From an uncultured Collinsella sp. (GTDB lineage: Bacteria; Actinomycetota; Coriobacteriia; Coriobacteriales; Coriobacteriaceae), in NCBI GenBank assembly GCA_900553215.1, contig USCJ01000046.1, forward strand, positions 1 through 9,262: a stretch of 9,262 bases of DNA. Direction: 5' to 3'. Within the stretch, counting starts at the first letter, position 1. The number at the start of each line of letters is the position of its first letter. The position numbers and the translations under genes were made by a program. The notes below the pieces were generated by a model that made no database searches, was not told the origin of the DNA, and worked only from the letters and a program-made list of their open reading frames with translations. Positions 5,897 through 9,262 of the stretch are shown here, in pieces.

Positions 5897-6757
5897 ATGA
5901 ATCCCATTACCATGAAGCTCGTCGTCGATGATCTGATTTTGCAGGCTCTGCGCGAGGACATTACGTTTGAGGACGTGAGCACAGCGAGCGTATGCCCCAC
6001 GGCGCGCCCCGCCACGGTGGAGCTCATCGCAAAGGCCGATGGCATCATCGCCGGCTTGGATGTGTTCGCTCGCACCTTTGAGCTGCTGGATCCCCAGAGC
6101 TCCGTGTTGTTCGACGTTTCGGATGGCGACGAGGTGCATGCCGGCGACCACGTGGGCCAGGTGCGCGGTGACGCGCGCGTGCTGCTTTCGGGCGAGCGCG
6201 TGGCACTCAACTACCTGCAGCGCATGAGCGGCATCGCTACCTACACGCACAGCATGGCCGCGGCGCTCGAGGGCACCAAGACCGTGCTTGTCGACACGCG
6301 CAAGACCACGCCGGGCATGCGCGTCTTCGAGAAGGCTGCGGTCGAGATCGGCGGCGGCAGCAACCACCGTTACAACCTGTCGACGGCCGTCATGCTCAAG
6401 GACAACCACATCGATGCCGCCGGTGGCGTGACGCGCGCGATCGAGATGGCGCGCGCCCATGCATCGTTTACCACGACGGTCGAGATCGAGTGCGAGAACC
6501 TGGACATGGTGCGCGAGGCCGTGGAAGCCGGCGCCGATATCATCATGTTCGACAACATGACTCACGACGACATGGCTGCCGCGATTGAGCTTATCGCCGG
6601 CCGCGCCAAGACCGAGTGCTCGGGCAACGTGGACGCTAACAATATCCGCGCGCTTGCCGACCTGGGCGTTGACTTTATTAGCTCGGGGGCGTTGACGCAC
6701 TCTGCGCCGATTCTCGACCTCTCGCTCAAGCACCTGCGTCTGTTGGACGGTAAATAA
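5897..6757 (+). CDS. nadC: Nicotinate-nucleotide pyrophosphorylase (quinolinate phosphoribosyltransferase) NadC
   Basis: 286 residues. It converts quinolinate and phosphoribosyl pyrophosphate to nicotinate mononucleotide, CO2 and pyrophosphate, the third step of de novo NAD synthesis. Visible family motifs are GERVALNYLQRMSGIAT (99-115), DTRKTTPGMR (133-142), GGGSNHRYNLSTAVMLKDNH (152-171), EIECEN (196-201), IIMFDNM (215-221), SGNV (242-245) and SSGALTHSAP (262-271). The substrate-binding basic residues (Arg101, Arg135, Lys136, Arg158, Lys168) and acidic residues near 198 and 219 are all present. The length is normal for the family. ATG 5897 lies 3 bases after the nadB stop, and its ribosome site GGAGGAG sits inside the end of nadB, so the genes are cotranscribed and probably coupled. 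The stop overlaps the niaR start in TAATG. Confidence 0.96.
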   Translation: MNPITMKLVVDDLILQALREDITFEDVSTASVCPTARPATVELIAKADGIIAGLDVFARTFELLDPQSSVLFDVSDGDEVHAGDHVGQVRGDARVLLSGERVALNYLQRMSGIATYTHSMAAALEGTKTVLVDTRKTTPGMRVFEKAAVEIGGGSNHRYNLSTAVMLKDNHIDAAGGVTRAIEMARAHASFTTTVEIECENLDMVREAVEAGADIIMFDNMTHDDMAAAIELIAGRAKTECSGNVDANNIRALADLGVDFISSGALTHSAPILDLSLKHLRLLDGK

Positions 6758-7302
6758 TGGACGCCCGCGAGCGTCGCCGTGCCATCATGGCCGTGCTCGA
6801 GGGAGCCACGGAGCCCGTATCGGGCAGCGCGCTTGCCCGCGAGGTTGGTGTGAGCCGTCAGGTCGTGGTTCAGGATATTGCCCTGTTACGTGCCGATGGG
6901 CACGATATCGTGGCGACCAACCGCGGCTATGTACTACAGGAGGCCCCCAGCAGCCCCGCCGTGCCCACGCGCTTGGTCAAGGTTCGCCACAGCGTGGAGC
7001 AGGCAGGCGATGAGCTCACGAGTATCGTCGACGCCGGTGGCGCCGTGCTCAACGTGATCGTCAATCACCGCGTGTACGGTAAGATCACGGCCGACTTAGA
7101 CATTCGCAATCGTCGCGATGTTGAGCGCTACCTGCACGATATCGAGAGCGGCAAGAGCTTTCCACTACTAACGGTGACGAGCGGCTATCACTTCCATCGC
7201 ATCGCGGCAGAGGATGAGCAGACCCTCGACGAGATCGAGGCGATGCTCAAGGAGAAGGGCTACTTGGCGGATCTGATGCCCTATGAGGACGATCTCTCTT
7301 AA
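6757..7302 (+). CDS. niaR: Niacin-responsive transcriptional repressor NiaR (HTH + 3H domain)
   Basis: 181 residues. An N-terminal winged helix-turn-helix (about 4-60; recognition helix near VSRQVVVQDIALLR, 32-45) is followed by a 3H domain (about 72-172). The conserved metal and ligand residues of the family are visible as His78 and Glu86 (VRHSVEQAGDE), His104 (NHRVYG), and His145 and His147 (GYHFHRI). NiaR/YrxA proteins bind nicotinic acid and then repress NAD synthesis and niacin uptake genes. Its start overlaps the nadC stop by one base (TAATG), so it is translated with the enzymes it should control. With the inverted repeat at the nadA promoter this makes a closed negative feedback loop. 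It is the last gene of the operon; terminator-like folds follow. Confidence 0.93.
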   Translation: MDARERRRAIMAVLEGATEPVSGSALAREVGVSRQVVVQDIALLRADGHDIVATNRGYVLQEAPSSPAVPTRLVKVRHSVEQAGDELTSIVDAGGAVLNVIVNHRVYGKITADLDIRNRRDVERYLHDIESGKSFPLLTVTSGYHFHRIAAEDEQTLDEIEAMLKEKGYLADLMPYEDDLS

Positions 7303-7312
7303 CCGACGCTGC

Positions 7313-7411
7313 AAACGCCCCTAAGCGGCAATCTGACGTTCAATCGTCGGTCGCGTACCCAAAGTACGCTTCCCTCCTCTTTCACGTCACCTTGCTCGCT
7401 TAGGGGCGTTT
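7313..7411 (+). terminator. Long-armed structured element after niaR, possible terminator
   Basis: AAACGCCCCTAAGCG (7313-7327) pairs perfectly with 7397-7411, and the right arm runs into TTTTCG. The 69-base loop contains TGACGT (7334-7339) complementary to ACGTCA (7384-7389) and an inner hairpin GCGTAC-CCAAA-GTACGC (7353-7369). Together these give a three-tier rod. An alternative pairing CCGACG (7303-7308) with CGTCGG (7345-7350) would compete with the outer stem. It starts 11 bases after the niaR stop. It may be a 3'-end fold or terminator of the nad operon, a small structured RNA or a miniature repeat element. Confidence 0.55.
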
Positions 7412-7456
7412 TCGCTGACTTATGCTCAACCTGCGGTGGTGCCAAATTAGTTATCC

Positions 7457-7506
7457 GCACAAAAAAGGAGGCCTCCGCGGCGATGCGAAGGCCTCCTTTT
7501 TTGTGC
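7457..7506. terminator. Bidirectional intrinsic terminator between niaR and the ferredoxin gene
   Basis: GCACAAAAAAGGAGGCCT (7457-7474) and its exact reverse complement (7489-7506) form an 18-bp stem with a 14-base loop. GC-rich GGAGGCCT/AGGCCTCC blocks are flanked by A6 and T6, so it works as a rho-independent terminator on both strands. It lies between the convergent niaR and ferredoxin genes, 35 bases past the ferredoxin stop. Confidence 0.92.
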
Positions 7507-7541
7507 ACGGTGTACTTTTGAGTGTGCAGGTGGGGGAGTTG

Positions 7542-7727
7542 TTACTCCTCGACGATCTCGGTGATCGCGCCGGCGGGGCAAGCGTCCTGGCAAGCGCCAC
7601 AGGCGACGCAGGAATCCTCGTCAGCGACGGTAGCGACGTCCTGGAGCTCCAGAACGCCAGCGGGGCAGGAGTCGACGCAAACGCCACAAGCGATGCACTC
7701 GTCGGCATCAATTACGGGATGAGCCAT
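7542..7727 (-). CDS. Small 2[4Fe-4S] ferredoxin (bacterial/clostridial type)
   Basis: 61 residues from ATG 7727. Two cluster motifs are complete: CIACGVCVDSCP (Cys11, 14, 17, 21) and CVACGACQDACP (Cys40, 43, 46, 50), each CxxCxxCxxxCP. The fourth Cys of each motif ligates the cluster of the other, giving two low-potential [4Fe-4S] centres in a soluble electron carrier. Such ferredoxins serve pyruvate:ferredoxin oxidoreductase, hydrogenases and similar enzymes in anaerobes. The protein is acidic, as usual. The start is supported by AGAGGAAA upstream. A longer frame to 7793 would extend past the leader hairpin into the promoter and is rejected. It is monocistronic, with its own promoter at 7816-7789 and a strong shared terminator at 7457-7506. 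No partner enzyme is adjacent. Confidence 0.95.
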   Translation of the reverse strand: MAHPVIDADECIACGVCVDSCPAGVLELQDVATVADEDSCVACGACQDACPAGAITEIVEE

Positions 7728-7746
7728 GGTAGTTTCCTCTCTGTTG

Positions 7747-7774
7747 ACCGACGCTACAGGCGATGCGCGTCGGT
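7747..7774 (-). other. Leader hairpin of the ferredoxin mRNA
   Basis: ACCGACGC (7747-7754) and GCGTCGGT (7767-7774) form a perfect 8-bp stem with a 12-base loop, between the candidate promoter and the ribosome site of the ferredoxin gene. There is no T-run, so it is more likely a stabilising 5' structure than an attenuator. Confidence 0.4.
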
Positions 7775-7788
7775 TTGATTCGGGCAAA

Positions 7789-7816
7789 AACATACCACGG
7801 GAGCGACCGTTTGCAA
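7789..7816 (-). promoter_or_regulatory. Promoter of the ferredoxin gene
   Basis: On the minus strand, TTGCAA (7816-7811) and TATGTT (7794-7789) are separated by 16 bases, each matching 4 of 6 consensus positions. Transcription would start near 7782 and give a leader of about 55 bases that includes the 7747-7774 hairpin. Confidence 0.5.
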
Positions 7817-7868
7817 TACCCTCTGGCCGGCATCTTCATAACGTTCGCCGAGTATGCCAAGGTTTACT

Positions 7869-7901
7869 AAAAAACGCGCAGGTGGGGCCGTTGAGCTGCG
7901 C
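7869..7901 (-). terminator. Orphan terminator-like hairpin on the minus strand
   Basis: On the minus strand GCGCAG (7901-7896) pairs with CTGCGC (7881-7876). One G follows, then six T (7874-7869). This is a short intrinsic-terminator shape. No minus-strand gene lies upstream of it between here and dnaK, only the repeat array and AT-rich DNA. Confidence 0.45.
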
Positions 7902-7950
7902 AAATGTTAGCTAAAGGTGACTTGAAATATTGAGCTATTGAGCACGCCTG

Positions 7951-8122
7951 CGGAAAGCACATCCCATTATTTTGCCGAAAAACGGGACGCAGTTTCCGGT
8001 TGGACCGCCCGGCGGAAACTGTGTCCCAGAATTCGCGCTCAGACCGGGACACAGTTTCCGGTTGAGCCTTCAAGAGGAAACCGCATCCCGGAATCCACGT
8101 TCAAACCGGGACGAGCTTTCCG
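7951..8122. repeat. Array of six alternating inverted repeats, ~31-base period
   Basis: The motif CGGGACRCAGTTTCCG occurs in alternating orientation at 7951-7965 (-), 7983-7998 (+), 8013-8027 (-), 8045-8060 (+), 8076-8090 (-) and 8107-8122 (+), with some divergence. Start spacings are 32, 30, 32, 31 and 31. The copies at 8013 and 8045 are perfect complements. The sequence between copies is partly conserved every second interval (GAATYCRCGYTCARAC at 8029-8044 and 8091-8106; GTTG at 7999 and 8061), so the real unit is about 62 bases repeated roughly 2.5 times. This looks like a REP/BIME-type palindromic element. It is not in a coding frame I can defend. Confidence 0.8.
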
Positions 8123-8243
8123 CAAGGCAGCCCCAGGCACCTTCGGACCCAAACCTCAGCCATCTCTACATAGATCTCAATAGATCTGCCGAGAACTCAA
8201 ACAGCGCATCTACCTGCGCATTTAAAAACCTAAACTCTCGGTA

Positions 8244-8257
8244 ATAAGAAATCTTAT
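8244..8257. promoter_or_regulatory. Small inverted repeat, possible operator for dnaK
   Basis: ATAAGA-AA-TCTTAT is a perfect 14-bp interrupted palindrome just upstream of the best promoter-like AT-rich DNA before dnaK. The position suits a regulator site, but such AT-rich palindromes also occur by chance. Confidence 0.3.
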
Positions 8258-8262
8258 ATGAA

Positions 8263-8283
8263 TTGACTTAGATTTTGTATATT
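8263..8283 (+). promoter_or_regulatory. Promoter-like AT-rich segment before dnaK
   Basis: TTGACT (8263-8268, 5 of 6 to a -35) and TATATT (8278-8283, 5 of 6 to a -10) are both present but only 9 bases apart, so they cannot act as one standard promoter. One of them probably belongs to the true dnaK promoter with a weak partner. The transcript would have a leader of roughly 90 bases. Confidence 0.3.
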
Positions 8284-8327
8284 CCGGCCCATAAGGGGAT
8301 ACACTACATCCTGAAAGACAAGCCGAA

Positions 8328-8357
8328 GCGCCGCGCGGCAGACCGTCGAGGCGGCGC
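8328..8357 (+). other. GC-rich stem in the dnaK leader
   Basis: GCGCCGC (8328-8334) pairs with GCGGCGC (8351-8357) across a 16-base loop, 27 bases before the dnaK ATG and just ahead of its ribosome site. It could be a simple structural leader element. RNA thermometers occur in heat-shock leaders, but this stem does not cover the GAGGGA site, so that role is not supported. Confidence 0.3.
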
Positions 8358-8384
8358 GAACGCACAAGAGAGAGGGAATTTCTA

Positions 8385-9262
8385 ATGGGCAAGATTCTTG
8401 GTATCGACCTTGGTACTACTAACTCCGCAATGGCCGTCCTCGAGGGCGGTTCTCCGACCATCATCGTAAACGCCGAGGGCGACCGCACCACCCCGTCCGT
8501 CGTGGGCTTCCGCGCCGACGGCGACCGCGTTGTGGGCAAGGCCGCTAAGAACCAGGCGGTCACCAACCCCAAGAACACCGTGTTCTCCATCAAGCGCTTC
8601 ATGGGCCGCAAGTACTCCGAGTGCACCTCCGAGCTCAAGACCGTGCCGTATGAGGTCAAGGAGGGCCAGGGTGGCCGTGCCGTCGTCGACATCGAGGGCA
8701 AGGATTACACCGCCGAGCAGGTGAGCGCCATGGTGCTCGCCAAGATGAAGGCCGACGCCGAGAAGTATCTGGGCGAGACCGTCACCGACGCCGTCATTAC
8801 CGTCCCGGCCTACTTCAACGACGCCCAGCGTCAGGCCACCAAGGACGCCGGCAAGATCGCCGGTCTCGATGTCAAGCGTATCATCAACGAGCCCACCGCT
8901 GCCGCTCTGGCCTACGGTGTGGATAAGGAGCAGACCCAGAAGATCATGGTCTACGATCTGGGCGGCGGTACCTTCGATGTCTCCATTCTGGAAATCGATG
9001 ACGGCGTCATCGAGGTGCTGGCCACCGCCGGCAACAACCGTCTGGGCGGCGACGACTTCGACCAGTGCATCATGAAGTATCTGGTCAGCGAGTTCAAGCG
9101 CACCGACGGCATCGACCTGTCCGGCGACAAGGTGGCCATGCAGCGCCTGAAGGAGGCTGCCGAAAAGGCTAAGATCGAGCTGTCCGGCGTCACCAGCAGC
9201 AACATCAACCTCCCCTATATCACCGCCGACGCCACCGGCCCCAAGCATCAGGACGTGACCCT
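8385..9262 (+). CDS. dnaK: Chaperone DnaK (Hsp70), N-terminal 292 residues, cut by window end
   Basis: DnaK is the ATP-dependent cytoplasmic chaperone that works with GrpE and DnaJ. Only part of the nucleotide-binding domain is in the window. Visible are phosphate-1 GIDLGTTNS (6-14), [19 protein letters not shown] (138-156), [13 protein letters not shown] (166-178), phosphate-2 [14 protein letters not shown] (189-202) and GGDDFD (221-226). The stretch after IKRFMGRKY is short, lacking the ~25-residue insert of proteobacterial DnaK, which is the Gram-positive form. ATG 8385 is preceded by GAGGGA at 7 bases. Codon use is strongly biased to C-ending codons compared with the kinase operon, as expected for a highly expressed gene. 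In Actinobacteria grpE, dnaJ and hspR often follow; they are beyond the edge. A long antisense frame over this gene is a codon-bias shadow. Confidence 0.97.
   Translation, partial: MGKILGIDLGTTNSAMAVLEGGSPTIIVNAEGDRTTPSVVGFRADGDRVVGKAAKNQAVTNPKNTVFSIKRFMGRKYSECTSELKTVPYEVKEGQGGRAVVDIEGKDYTAEQVSAMVLAKMKADAEKYLGETVTDAVITVPAYFNDAQRQATKDAGKIAGLDVKRIINEPTAAALAYGVDKEQTQKIMVYDLGGGTFDVSILEIDDGVIEVLATAGNNRLGGDDFDQCIMKYLVSEFKRTDGIDLSGDKVAMQRLKEAAEKAKIELSGVTSSNINLPYITADATGPKHQDVT

Larger units (their letters stand above)
8123..8384. other. dnaK upstream region
   Basis: This part of the gap before dnaK has no defensible gene. It contains a direct repeat TAGATCT (8171-8177 and 8181-8187), a GCGCA/TGCGC hairpin (8204-8219), an AT-rich block (about 8220-8285) with an inverted repeat, and a ~100-base leader with a GC-rich stem. 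I found no CIRCE (TTAGCACTC-N9-GAGTGCTAA) and no clear HAIR (CTTGAGT-N7-ACTCAAG) element. Confidence 0.5.

Noticed and set aside
5009..6733. A 574-codon open frame on the minus strand across nadB and nadC.
   Set aside because: It is antisense to two clearly conserved genes, has no recognisable domain or ribosome site, and shows low-complexity H/G/A/V/R-rich composition. This is a shadow of GC-biased codons.
7951..8122. CRISPR array, because a repeat recurs about every 31 bases.
   Set aside because: Copies alternate in orientation, the intervals are only 14-17 bases and themselves partly conserved, and there are no cas genes. It is a palindromic repeat array.
8382..9248. A 288-codon open frame on the minus strand across dnaK.
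   Set aside because: Long antisense frames over dnaK are a known result of its codon bias. The predicted protein is repetitive G/L/D/V with no motif.

Overview
Apart from its first ~290 bases, the window looks like chromosome from a GC-rich Gram-positive actinobacterium of the Coriobacteriia, most like Collinsella. The evidence is GC-rich codon use, a nadA-nadB-nadC-niaR operon, a DnaK of the Gram-positive type, a small bacterial 2[4Fe-4S] ferredoxin and an AgrCA-like regulatory pair. The genus is inferred from overall resemblance, not from a search.

Layout. Positions 1-290 (- strand) are visibly AT-richer and encode an internal piece of a Bacteroidetes SusC/RagA outer-membrane receptor. At about 290-294 this is joined, out of frame, to the first 27 codons of a thioredoxin gene, just before its expected WCGPC active site. 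This is most simply an assembly chimera. At 375-510 lies a divergent promoter region. A 191-residue protein at 511-1086 (+) resembles an eroded family-4 uracil-DNA glycosylase. Converging on it is a two-gene operon on the - strand (3149 to 1150): a LytTR response regulator and a GHKL histidine kinase, overlapping in a TAATG.

The divergent spacer 3150-3440 holds a tandem pair of palindromic repeats next to the regulator gene. On the nadA side it holds a perfect 19-bp-arm inverted repeat that overlaps a good promoter. This is the probable NiaR operator. It controls nadA (quinolinate synthase), nadB (L-aspartate oxidase, carrying an apparent 1-nt frameshift), nadC (quinolinate phosphoribosyltransferase) and niaR (niacin-sensing repressor). 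Together these make nicotinate mononucleotide from aspartate, with the pathway's own repressor as the last gene.

After niaR come a 99-nt long-armed fold ending in TTTT and a strong bidirectional terminator shared with a convergent ferredoxin gene (7727-7542, -), which has its own promoter. The 657-bp gap 7728-8384 holds that promoter, an orphan terminator-like hairpin on the - strand, an array of six alternating inverted repeats with ~31-bp spacing, and the AT-rich dnaK upstream region. dnaK (+) runs off the window end.

I see no clearly new multi-gene system. The items most worth a second look are the helically phased repeat array with its neighbouring orphan terminator, the four-half-site NiaR operator, the eroded UDG-like protein, and the two possible sequence artefacts (the chimera and the nadB frameshift).
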